Source: Protopterus annectens (lineage: Eukaryota > Chordata > Ceratodontiformes > Protopteridae). From it: 64,000 nt of DNA. This document shows, one piece after another, positions 32,721 to 42,117 of the stretch; within the stretch, counting starts at the first letter, position 1; each line of letters opens with the position of its first letter. The notes beneath the pieces are model-generated. The model did not search any database. It was not told where the DNA came from and saw only the letters and a program-made list of their open reading frames with translations. The stretch covers positions 870,285,364 through 870,349,363 of the forward strand of contig NC_056743.1 of NCBI RefSeq assembly GCF_019279795.1, written 5' to 3'. Made by a program: the position numbers and the translations under genes.

Positions 32721-32945
32721 ATTCAGCCTTCAACTGCAGTCAACTACACTACAAGGTGTCTGTTACAGTATGACTGGGTTTTCATGCATTTAAACACTGA
32801 AAGAACTGGAGTGGGTTTTGTGGGAGTGACCCATCTGTGGACATGGCTCAAATAGGGGTGTTCATTGAGTTTGGTGTGGATGGGGCTTAAGGGGCGCCAG
32901 AGCAGTACTTCGTCTAGGGTGCCGTGTCAGCTAAGGCCGGCCCTG

Positions 32946-33690
32946 ATGGCTATCCCCCCTCTTTTGTTTGTAAACCTGGCCATTGAAACTGAAAAAAATT
33001 GCAACTCAACACCAAGTCTATTAGCTTTCTCAAGCATTCAGTTTGCCCTTGTGTAGCATTGTTAGTTCTACTGTAAGCCTCTATAGGTGCTTCAGTACAG
33101 TACATGTGTGGTAACACAGTACATAATGCTTCAATGTCAACAGTTACCAACATGCTGTGTTCATTCGCAACACTTTTTTTATTTTTCTTAAAAAAATCAA
33201 GTGAATCTAAATGAAAGATGAGTTCTTTTCAGCAAGAGGCTGTAGAATAAAAGTATATTGCAGTGGCCTCTGATATGGAAATTGCACTTACAATAACAGG
33301 TCTGTAAGGTATATCTTTCCTATTGTTATGGTGTTTGGGAATCCCAAAAACACAAGGTAACTTGGGGTGAGGAGTGTTTAAATACTCAAAAAAAAGTTTT
33401 CACTAATAAGTTCTTCATTAAACATTGTGGTTAGCTTATCTTTCCATTCTACATATGCAGTTTTAACCTCTTCAGAGGAATGTTTGGTATAAAACTCAGG
33501 TGTGTTCAGCATGTTCTCTATTTTCATTATATAACTGTCAGTATCTGTAACTAGTATGCCCCCACCCTTGTCAGCCTTCATAACATGTCTAGTTCTGTCA
33601 TTGCTCAAATTCTTAAGTGCTAATTCATTCTTTGAAATATTATAAAACTTATGTTTTGGTGGTTTCTGTGTAAAAGGCTTTACGACATAA
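32946..33690 (-). pseudogene. PLE-1: Penelope-like RT, N-terminal half
   Basis: The minus strand has KFYNISKNELALKNLSNDRT, then VMKADKGGGILVTDTDSYI (33608-33378), the conserved PLE N-terminal ADKGGG motif. Further on are LVTVDIEALCTVLPH (33153 onward), the catalytic-Asp motif, and NFFQFQWPGLQTKEGG ending at the hAT target site. With the target duplication counted once, this joins 24795 except for a one-base slip in a G run near 32954. The 5' limit near 33690 abuts an oppositely oriented PLE. Confidence 0.82.
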
Positions 33691-34154
33691 AGAATAAGAA
33701 TATTAATAATGCATTATACAAACATTCTATCTGCTGTGTACAGTTTGACAAGTTTCGGTTTGGTATACTAGAAAAGATTGTTCCCAACCCTAGGGGAAGT
33801 GAATGGCAAATAAAACTGGAAAATAAAGAACTTTGTGGCAACTTAGGTTAAATACTAACACTCCATGCCTGAATGATTTTTTTGACTGCTCATCCACTGT
33901 TGAAACCTAATGCTTTGAAATTGTAATTTAATGACTTTTTATTAGTAAGATGTTTTAAATATTATTAAATTATGTAAGGGGTTGTTCTTAGCTTTAAAAT
34001 GTAAAGCTTTATATACAATGTTAAATTATATATTTTTTATATTTCTATATTTTGTGTGTGACATAGATAGGTCTCTATTTATTGGATAATTAATGAATTA
34101 AGATATGTAGGTGGGTCTTCCCTACATTCTTTTTAGAACTGTGAAGGCTAGAGT

Positions 34155-34384
34155 TGTTGTGTCTTTCTGCTTTTCCCGGTTAGGGATCACCATAGCGGAA
34201 CTCCGGTCCGCTAAAGATTGGCAGTAGATTTTTACGTGCCAAGTGGCCAGCCCTGACGCACAACCTTCAACGAAGGTATGCCCATTCACGCATGTCTCCA
34301 CACAGAACACGCTCTAGCTGAGAATTAAACAGGACAACATCTTACTGTGAGGCGACAACGCTATCGCAGCACCACCACCACAGT
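34155..34384 (-). mobile_element. tRNA-derived SINE with RTE-type tail, second copy
   Basis: Same family and orientation as 21875-22108. The flanking 18-bp direct repeats AACTGTGAAGGCTAGAGT (34137-34154 and 34385-34402) are identical and define the insertion exactly. The B box is damaged (the GAATCGAACC of copy one reads GAATTAAACA here). The tail end starts near 34162. Confidence 0.93.
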
Positions 34385-34419
34385 AACTGTGAAGGCTAGA
34401 GTGAGATTGTTATATTATT

Positions 34420-34443
34420 CTGATGAAGCCCTAATGAAAGCGC
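34420..34443 (+). ncRNA. Hammerhead-ribozyme-like motif in PLE-2
   Basis: CTGATGAAGCCCTAATGAAAGCG contains the CUGAUGA and GAAA core elements of a hammerhead, with a short, poorly paired stem II. PLE terminal repeats are known to carry hammerhead motifs. Activity is not implied. Confidence 0.45.
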
Positions 34444-34559
34444 TTAATAAAATATTCTTACTTGAGAACATTTGGCTAGTGACCGCCTGATTCTAACATT
34501 ACCTTTTCATTGATTACTGTTCTGCATCAAAAAAAGTCTTTGATCCTCCCGTGAAAAAT

Positions 34560-35820
34560 ACTCTGGAATCTCACAGCTACCTCTCAACATTCCCTGATTG
34601 CTGGGATACATTTGCTTCTGTTCTGCCTGGCGTATGTTGAATAATCATTCCCACAACCACTCTGCTGTCTTCAAATTTTAATACTTTTTCCTTCTGACAT
34701 ACTTTTGTCAGAATCAGCAATTCCTGCTGATATGATTGCATCTTTGATAATATAATTTCTGGATGCTTTCTCATGGACAGGTTTGGAGCATATACTTAAT
34801 GTACCCTTTCATTTAACAAATCCTGCTGTGGAATACCAATCCAACCACTTATTTGTGCTGTCATAAAATTAATGCAGTCTATTCCTTCTAGTTTCTCTGG
34901 TACAACAGAAAATCTCAGGTTTTCTCTGCATGCTCTGTCTTCTAACTGTATTTTTTTTTTAAACAGCTCTTCATGAGAAGCCTCATACTCAGCCATCTTT
35001 TTCTTCATTCCAGCCTATGAACTTTGCAGTTGTATCAGTTCATCTGAATAGCTAGCATTCAAAACACATCATCCAAAGCCTCCTTTAAAGACCTCATCAG
35101 GCAACACCTCAAGCAAAGTTGGCAGTGCCATGATTGCTCCCCAGGCTAGTGAAAGCGGATAAGGTACACATAGTAAACTTGAGTACTTGATTAAGATTGA
35201 AAACTATTCTCACAAACACTGGCTAATCTACAGTGTATGTACTGCACTTGTGTACTATGTATGTATTCTACCTATGTTCCAAATTTCAGCTGTACACCAC
35301 AAATATGTTAAGTACCTTTATTTTTAAATGTTTTTGTTTGTTCTCTCCACTGTAACTGTTGATGTGCTGCATACCACTGTAAAAACATGTCTTTTGTAAT
35401 TTGTGTGTATACTGATCATGTCTAAATGTATCTGTATTTTTTCTATGTGGAGCTTTTCTCCCCGGGCCTCTGCTGAAATAGGGCCATTTCGGCTCAATTA
35501 GACACCCCCGGTTAACAAATGTAAAATAAAATAAAAAATAAAATAAATAGTTAAAGCTTCTTCCATTTCTCTAGTCTTTTGTTATTTCAGTTCATATATT
35601 CCTTCAAATGTTCATTTATTTTATCATCTCTGAGTGCATTTGACTTATTTTTTCCTCTAAATTACTGGAAGCTATCTCTTGAACCAATCTGAAGCTTTAA
35701 CTGCATTTTGCTGAACAGCTGTAGAATCCTCCCCAAACAGTGTTTTCGCTTCACCTTTTCTGGTTGATTTTCCTTCAGATTCTGTAAATTTCTTCTTTGC
35801 TGGCATCCAGGCGGTAACTT
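34560..35820 (-). pseudogene. L1/Tx1-like ORF1 remnant, split by a CR1/L2 tail
   Basis: Minus strand: a start-like MPAKKKFTESEGKSTRKGEA near 35810, then (past an insertion at about 35056-35570) KKKMAEYEASHEELFKKKIQ with LEDRACRENLRFSVVPEKLE, GIPQQDLLNERVH, and a MRKHPEIILSKMQSYQQELL stretch. The coiled coil followed by LEDR..RNNLR and ERVH blocks is typical of L1/Tx1 ORF1 RNA-binding protein. From 34648 on it lies inside duplicated block A. Confidence 0.7.
35056..35570 (+). mobile_element. CR1/L2-like LINE 3' end
   Basis: Starts with the C-terminal coding end (SSKASFKDLIRQHLKQSWQC, HDCSPG, stop), followed by a 3' UTR and a TAAAATAAAA-type tail at about 35520-35548. It interrupts the minus-strand L1/Tx1-like ORF1. 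The same insertion is present in block B (about 42526-43020), so it predates the duplication. Confidence 0.75.
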
Positions 35821-36237
35821 AATCTTACCCCCCAAAACAGTTTCAGTGGCACTCCTTTTTTTCAGTTTCTGTTTTCACACTGGGAGAGCTGATGTGAAGC
35901 TGTTGATCAGTGTGCAGTCATTTTGGAAGTCCTCTTTGTTTCATTTCTTGTGGGATGCACTAATTTGCTGTTATCTTTCTTTATATGACTTATGGAGCAA
36001 ATACACATGTATTGCTACTTTGCATTAACAAAAAAAAAAAAAAAAAAAGTAATCTCCGTGGTATCCCCGAAGTCTCAAAACAACCCATTAAACAAGTATA
36101 GTGGGCCCAATAACAAAACAGTGTAAGAAACTTCTCTGTGTGGAAGATTTTCAGTCCATATATCTCTAGTTAATCACTGTATGTTAATCAGATCAGACAA
36201 TAGTAGTTGAAGTAGCAAACTTAAACTCGTCTTAAGT

Positions 36238-36252
<15 letters not shown>

Positions 36253-36301
<49 letters not shown>
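36253..36301. repeat. (TA)n microsatellite in block A
   Basis: About 24 TA units after an A run. In block B the tract at 43715-43755 is shorter (about 20 units). Confidence 0.96.
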
Positions 36302-36305
<4 letters not shown>

Positions 36306-36319
36306 ACAGAATTATTAAG

Positions 36320-37632
36320 TATTCGAAAGTAATCCAAGCAAGGCAGGCAGTCTGTTTCCAGTCGAAAATCCTTTATTAAGTACACAGACAAGCAATCCAA
36401 GTAAAACAAAAATAGAGTAATAGTTTCCTTACAAGCTTTCTAAATATATATTTATACTTTTTATCAGGCAAGGGAGTGGTTTATTGTGCTGTAAAACAAA
36501 GTGTTATTGGTGCACATGTTAAATTCACATCCCTTCCCCCCATCAGTGTGACATTCGAGCTGGTCCTGCCCTACTTAGTAGCTGTCATAATAATATAGCC
36601 CTTATGTACTTTAAATAAAATTTATAATGATGTGGTACCTCTTATTTAACCAGATTATTAAGGAGAATATTAAGTCTGTGATTTTATCCAAGACAATATA
36701 CTACATGGCTGGAAATATATCTACCTTATTCCATTTGGCAATCAAAAAAAATATATAAATATATACATATACGCTTTGCATGTAAAAAATCAATTGTAAA
36801 AATCATTTTCTGTTTTCATAATCTATTGTTAACAAAGATCGCTTTCGTCCTTTTAGACTTCTTCAGGTCTGTGTACAAGAACCCTAAAAACTATCTTTAA
36901 AAATATTATTGTATAATTGGGTAGTGTTGTTATTACACATCATTTTGAATAAAGTGGAAAAAAGAGAACCACAAAAAGAAAAAAATAATAAGAAAAAATG
37001 TATGATGATGGAAACAAAATATACACTTAAATTACAACTGATTTAAAATGGTATTTAAAACCAACTGGTAGAATAAAATAAAATAAAATTAGTCATGTAA
37101 ACAATGTGGCAATTTTCTAAATTCCAATACACTTTTAATTGAACAGTTGTATAGTCCAGGCTTTCTAAAAGAGTTCAGCTTTAATTGCCACATGAATTCA
37201 TGTTTCTCCAGAATATTCGGGATGTCTCCTTCAAGATCACCCATGTCTATGCGATCCAGGATCTGAAACTTAAAACCTGTGTGTCTTTTATGAAGAGAAA
37301 GGTGTTTGGCTAGTGCATTATTTTTACATCCAGAGTGGATTTCTGACAGATGACATGAAATCCTACATTTGAGTTTATTTACAGTCTTGCCCACGAGAAT
37401 GCATCACATTCGTTGCACTGTACCCTATAAATTACTTTTGTAGTGTTACAGTCACCCCCTGCACTGGTCTTAATGATTTTCTGTAAATAAGGACAATAAA
37501 AACTATCACCTTGCTGTATAAATATACAAAATGTACATTTAATTTCGCATCTTTTAGTGTTTCTCTCATATGGTCTAAGTTTAAATTCAACAAAACCTCT
37601 AATGTTCCTTGCATTTATTTTGCATTAACAGA
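36320..37632 (-). pseudogene. PLE-3 (block A): GIY-YIG endonuclease and 3' region
   Basis: Minus strand 37632-37395 gives [16 protein letters not shown]-like linker and Cys pairs (FYCPYLQKI, CNECDAF), then 37394-37089 GKTVNKLKCRISCHLSEIHS, NALAKHLSLHKRH, FKFQILDRIDMGD and a Trp-containing C terminus, the Penelope GIY-YIG nuclease. Copy A has lost one base beside the YVG motif (near 37395) relative to block B, so copy B is the better reading. The 3' region includes hammerhead-like motifs. The RT half is absent, so the element is 5'-truncated near 37632. Confidence 0.82.
36840..36866 (-). ncRNA. Hammerhead-ribozyme-like motif in PLE-3
   Basis: On the minus strand CTGAAGAAGTC, a UAAAA-type loop and GGAC are followed by GAAAGCG. 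Stem II pairs GUC with GAC, and the GAAA core is present. The first core reads CUGAAGA rather than CUGAUGA. The same motif is at 44294-44320 in block B. Confidence 0.5.
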
Positions 37633-37649
37633 ATTCAACAACGATCATT

Positions 37650-38717
37650 TGGGGGAGATCCTCCTAGGAAGAGGACTTGTAAGAGGAAGCATGTAGACTC
37701 CCTGAGTCTGTCACCGGATACTGACTTTGATGAGTCAGAGGGATCCCTAGATCCCCTCTGAGGATGTCTCCTTCTCAGACATCCTAGAACTTGAAACAGA
37801 GGGAAACTGGCCCACCAACAATCCCACTGAGGATGAGTCAGTATACCTAGAGGCGTTTGGATCTCGGCCCTCCACCTCCTGGGTGTCTCCGCCTTCGACC
37901 CCTTATGCAGGTTATTGCACGAAGGCGTGGACAGCTCCTGACTCTGTAGAGCCAGTCCCTAGGAGGCCTTCTAAATTTATCACTGCCCCTAGTGACAAAC
38001 AATTCCTTACCAAGGGTGTCCCCGCTGATGCCATGGTGGTGGCTGCTGCCACCAAAAAGGAACTTGCATATCCTTCCGTGCCCGTCCATCCTCCTAATAA
38101 GGACTCTAGGACCATGGATAGGTACGGCAAGCGGATGTTTTCCTCAGCGACCTTTGCTATGCTCGCTGAATTATCTTTGTCACTTCACCAGACTCCAGAG
38201 AGATATCCTGAAGGAGCTGGGAGAAGTAGTTCAGGATCCTACAGCTGCAGGGGCTCAAGAAAAGATTGCTTCGCAGCTAGGAACCCTCAATTCCATTGCT
38301 AACTCCTCCATGCGGCTAATATCTTATGCTGCGGATGGAGCGTAGAGCCGCAGGCACAGGTGTGGCTCTTAGACGCCAAGCCTGGATGCGGCTATGTGAT
38401 TTTATGGATCCTTTAAGGCGTCCTTCACAAATTCTCCCTTTGATGGGTCAGCTTTGTTTGGCCCTCAGGTGAAGGAGACCTTGACCAGGTGTGAGCAGGA
38501 CGGCAAGACTCTTTCTGCTGTTGGAGTCCGTTTTCCACCCCTTCTAGGCCTTATCCCAAAGGACAGAAGGGTGGGAAGATGTGGTTCCGTAAATCCCAAG
38601 GAGTCACGCCCGGATTCACGTGGTCAGTTTACCCCTAGAGGCAGAGGGGTAACAACAACAGACGCTCTAGAGGCAGAGGGGTCCAAAGAACCAGGGCAAC
38701 AGGGAGTCTCTTCCTGA
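37650..38717 (+). pseudogene. DIRS-B gag-like remnant (C-terminal half)
   Basis: Frames shift several times. Recognisable pieces match DIRS-E gag: KRTCKRKHVDSL-like start, WTAPDSVEPVPRRPSKFITA, VPADAMVVAAATKKELA, RTMDRYGKRMFSSATFAM, then LFGPQVKETLTRCEQDGKTL and an Arg/Gly-rich end. The N-terminal Cys/His module is absent. Confidence 0.75.
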
Positions 38718-38740
38718 GAAGCCTTTTCAGCATCCCTGAG

Positions 38741-40624
38741 GTGTTGCCCGGCTGTCCCTCCTTGGAGGCAGTCGGGAAGATTATCACTGTACCCAGAAGC
38801 CTGGCATTCCCTCACCAAGACAGATGGGTACAGTCGATCATATCCAAGGGTTACATAATTCCTTTCGAGGAAAGTCCTTCCCCTCAAGTTCCCTTCCAGA
38901 TGTACCACCGGTCTAAGGGACATTGCAGAGTTAGAAATCGCAAAACTACTGCAAAAAGAGCCATTCAGCCAGTTACAATAGACCATTCAGAGCCGGAATC
39001 TACTCAAGGTTCTTTTTGGTCCCCAAAAGACGGGAGACTGGAGACCAATATTGGATCTCAGCAGACTCAACAAGTCTGTCAGGAAGACAAGATTCGAATG
39101 GTCACTCTTCAGTCAATTCTACCCTTCTTACAGAAGGACAACTGGATGTGCTCAATAGATCTTCAGGATGCGTACTATCACATCAAAATTCACAGACGCT
39201 CCAGGAGATTTCTCCGCTTTCGGCTGGGGTCCAGTCATTTCCAGTTCAGAGCCCTGCCCTTTGGTCTCACTACAGCCCCCAGAGTGTTCACCAAATGCAT
39301 GGCAGTGGTCACGGCTCACCTGAGACGTCAAGGATTCCAGGTGTTTCCGTATCTCGACGACTGGCTCCTGTCAGCCAATACCAGGCATCAGCTTATACAA
39401 GCCAGGGATTACACAATAGACCTTTGTTCTCATTTGGGCATATCAGTCAACTTCGAAAAGTCATCCTTATCGCCTTGCCAGTCTATTACCTTCATAGGCG
39501 CAAACTTAAACACTGTTCGGATGTCAGCTACCCTTACAGAACAAAGAGTTTCAGACATTCAGACTCATGTCAGGATCATTCTGGCCAGCAAGAAGGTACA
39601 GGCCAGAATGGTTCTAAAGGTATTAGGTCTCATGGCTGCGGCCATCACTCTTCTTCCCCTGGCTCGATTCTACATGCGCCTCCTTCAGTGGATGCTGTTC
39701 ACACAGTGGTCATACCGCAACTCTAATGCGTCACCAGATTCTGGTGACACAAACATGCAAAGAACATCTTGCTTGGTGGATCACATCGTCTCAGGTTCAC
39801 CAAGGCAGGTGCTTTGTACCTCCGTCCCCGATAGCCACTGTCACCACGGATGCCTCCTGATCGGGTGGGGGTCATTATCAGGGCAGGATGGTTCATGGGA
39901 CGTGGCAACCGTTCGAGTACCATCTGCACATAAATGTCCTGGAGATGAGAGCAGTGCTTTTAACGCTGCAAGCCCTCAACGACTTTCTTCCCGTAGGGAC
40001 AATTGCAGTCCACACAGACAACATGTCTGTAGTTTGGTATATCAACAAACAGGGCGGAACCAAGTCCTACCCTTGTGTCGAGAAGCGCCAGACTATGGCA
40101 ATGGGCGATCTCCTCTCATCGGTTTCTGGTAGCAACGCATATCCCTGGGAAACCAACATTATAGCGGACAGATTGAGCAGAGCTATTCTCATGCCTCACG
40201 AGTGGTCTCTCAAGCAATCCATAGCGGAAGAGATTTTTCTGGAATGGGACGTCCATGTTGCGATCTTTTTGCTACTCCCCAAAACGGCAAATGTCCAGAC
40301 TTCTTCAGCCTCTTCCCTCTATCAGGCCATCCCCCCAGAGACGCTCTGACCCAGGATTGGCCCCAGGGACTTCTTTATGCCTTCCCTCCATTTCCTCTGA
40401 TCCCTCAGGTGATCCAGAAAGCTACCGTTTTGAGAGCCAAATTGATTCTCATTGCCCCTTACTGGCCTCGACAAGTTTGGTTCCCGTTCCTCCATCGTCA
40501 CCTTTTGGTGCAGCCGTGGCATCTGGACCCAGTGCCAGATCTACTGATTCACCAATCCGGTCAGCTGCACCGGTCAATCCCTTCTCTCAACCTCACAGCA
40601 TGGTTGCTCCACTTCCTTCCTTAG
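38741..40624 (+). pseudogene. DIRS-B RT / RNase H / methyltransferase-like protein
   Basis: A 463-codon frame (38741-40132) holds the RT: MCSIDLQDAYYHIKI, LPFGLTTAPRVFTKCMAVVT, and FPYLDDWLLSAN with intact YLDD near 39345-39360. A slip near 39720 moves the RNase H to another frame (39888-40349): INVLEMRAVLLTLQ, HTDNMSVVWYINKQGG, ADRLSRA. The segment before it has TDAS followed by a stop. The methyltransferase-like end lies at 40202-40624 (CCDLFATPQ, LILIAPYWPRQVWFPF). It has more damage than DIRS-A, but all domains are present. Confidence 0.88.
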
Positions 40625-41649
40625 CCAGGCTTCCTTTGATCTCTAACCCAGTTAGAGATATCATAGTAGCTTCACTAAAATCCTCTACCAGGAGGATTTA
40701 CACAAGCAAATGGAACGTTTCTCTTATTGGGCTAACGCGCAAAATATTGATCCTTGTTCTGCCCCTGTTCAGGCAGTTCTGGACTTCTTAGCAGAGATTT
40801 TTCATGCAGGCTCCTCTTCTTCCACAGTCAGAGTTCAGTTGGCTGCTATTTCTAATTTTCATGTCGGGATAGCAGATCATAATATTATGTCCCATAGGCT
40901 CTGCAGGGCCTTCTTAAAAGGAATTTTCCTACTAAAGCCTCCAATCAGGAATCCTCCTCCTCAGTGGGATCTAAATTTAGTGCTGACATCCTTGATTCTT
41001 CCCCCCTTCGAGCCAGCTGTTTCTTGTTCCCTGAAATATCTTTCTTGGAAAACATTATTCCTAGTGGCTATTACATCTGCCAGGAGGGTGTCTGAACTTC
41101 ATGCTCTTCGGTTCGACCCCTATTTGATTTTTTTTCACAAAGACAGAGTATCTTTGAGAACTAATCCATCCTTTTTACCTAAGGTCGCCTCAAAAACAAT
41201 CTGAATCAATCCATTGATCTCCCGTATTTTTCCTAACTATTCAGATAGAGCTGAACAAAAGCTACATTATCTTGACGTCCACCGTCAGCTTAGATATTAT
41301 TTGGACAGCACAAAAAAATTTAGAAAATCTGATCAACTTTTTGTTTCCTATGCGGATAATAAAAAAGGCCTTTCTGTTTCTAAAGTGACTTTGTCCAGAT
41401 GGCTTTCTTCGGTCATCACTGAAATTTATAATGATCAGGGGCAAACAGCTGTGCTCAAAACCTAAAGCACATTCAACTAGGAGTTTAGCTACTTCTACAG
41501 CCTTTCAAGCTAGACTGCCTTTGGACACTATTTGTGCAGCGCCCACTTGGGCCACTCCTCACACTTTTGTTTCCCATTACAAATTGGACTTGGCCTCCAG
41601 GGACAGAGCCAGTTTTGGCTCTACAGTCCTCAAGAGTTTGTTCCATTGA
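40600..41649 (+). pseudogene. DIRS-B tyrosine recombinase
   Basis: The ATG at 40600 opens the frame into NPVRDIIVASLKSSTRRIYT. Slips near 40705, 41205 and 41450 follow. Conserved pieces are VLDFLAEIF, LSWKTLFLVAITSARRVSEL with the catalytic Arg (near 41085), LRTNPSFLPKV, LRYYLDSTKKFRKSDQLFVS, HSTRSLATS with HxxR (about 41471-41482), and FVSHYKLDL with the nucleophile Tyr (about 41577). Catalytic residues are intact, but the gene is broken by the slips. Confidence 0.88.
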
Positions 41650-41667
41650 GCCACCCAGGATAGAGGT

Positions 41668-41790
41668 GCTAGGGACGCGGTCCCATCAAGCAAGAATGAA
41701 GGCGAGATTGACAACTTAACATTAAGAAGTTATGTACCACCATAACGTTCCATGTTAGTTGTCTTCTCTCGCCTTCTTCTTGACCCTCCC
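41668..41790 (+). repeat. DIRS-B internal complementary region
   Basis: The second half (AAGAAGTTATGTACCACCAT and onward) is the reverse complement of the element's right end at about 42070-42117. The first half predicts a left end that is missing here. Confidence 0.85.
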
Positions 41791-41929
41791 TCCTTCCCCC
41801 TGGCCTGGACAGACCTTGTATAAGAAACTATTATGCTAAAGACCATTCAGACCTGGTCCTTTTTCCATCTGTAAGTTTCTTCTTCCTTTGGGAAGCATTT
41901 TATGCTTGGTGTTATTGCCCTTTGTCAAC

Positions 41930-42117
41930 AAACGAGATCTGGGTACTTACTGCCTTGCATCATGGGATATGGGGCTGCCTCGAGCTGGTAAAAGGAGTTC
42001 TCGAGCTAAAGCAAGTGCCGAGTCGGAGCCGAGGATCGGCTCCGAACCCATCAAGCAAGAAAGAAGGCGAGAGAAGACAACTAACATGGAACGTTATGGT
42101 AGGTACATAACTTCTTA
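41930..42117 (+). repeat. DIRS-B right terminal repeat
   Basis: Ends GTACATAACTTCTTA, matching the complementary region. Block B begins at the next base. Confidence 0.8.

Larger units (their letters stand above)
24796..32945. mobile_element. hAT-like DNA transposon, 8.15 kb, inserted in PLE-1
   Basis: The left end CATGGCCGGCCTTAG (24796-24810) and the right end CTAAGGCCGGCCCTG (32931-32945) are inverted repeats with one mismatch. They resemble the CAGGGCCGGCC-type ends of vertebrate hAT elements, with subterminal GCCTAGGGCGCC near 24831 and CTAGGGTGCCG near 32915. The ATGGCTAT duplication supports a single insertion. I found no transposase frame inside. The interior holds a V-SINE-like SINE, two CR1/L2-like LINE fragments, microsatellites and unrecognised DNA, so it is non-autonomous or has been enlarged by later insertions. 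Confidence 0.85.
33690..34510 (+). pseudogene. PLE-2: Penelope-like GIY-YIG 3' end, plus strand
   Basis: The plus-strand frame has NNALYKHSI, FDKFRFGILEKIVPNPRG, then NTNTPCLNDFFDCSST, the C-terminal part of a PLE GIY-YIG nuclease. It differs in sequence from the PLE-1 nuclease, so it is another family, placed head to head with PLE-1. A hammerhead-like motif lies at 34420-34443, and an RTE-tailed SINE is inserted at 34155-34384. Confidence 0.72.
34648..37632 (+). repeat. Direct-repeat block A, 3 kb, nearly identical to block B (42118-45088)
   Basis: Begins TTCCCACAACCACTCTGCTG and ends GCATTAACAGA in both copies, with the same internal order of L1 ORF1 remnant, CR1/L2 tail, poly-A, (TA)n, and PLE 3' end. 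Differences are scattered single bases and microsatellite lengths. DIRS-B lies exactly between the two blocks. Confidence 0.95.
37633..42117 (+). mobile_element. DIRS-B: 5'-truncated DIRS element between the duplicated blocks
   Basis: Begins inside gag, runs through RT/RNase H/methyltransferase-like and recombinase genes, an internal complementary region (about 41668-41790) and a right terminal repeat ending GTACATAACTTCTTA at 42117. The left terminus predicted by the internal complementary region (complement of CCCATCAAGCAAGAATGAAG and following bases) is not present in the window, so the left end and most of gag are missing. It is of the same subfamily as DIRS-E. Recombinase and RT carry several frameshifts. 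Confidence 0.9.
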
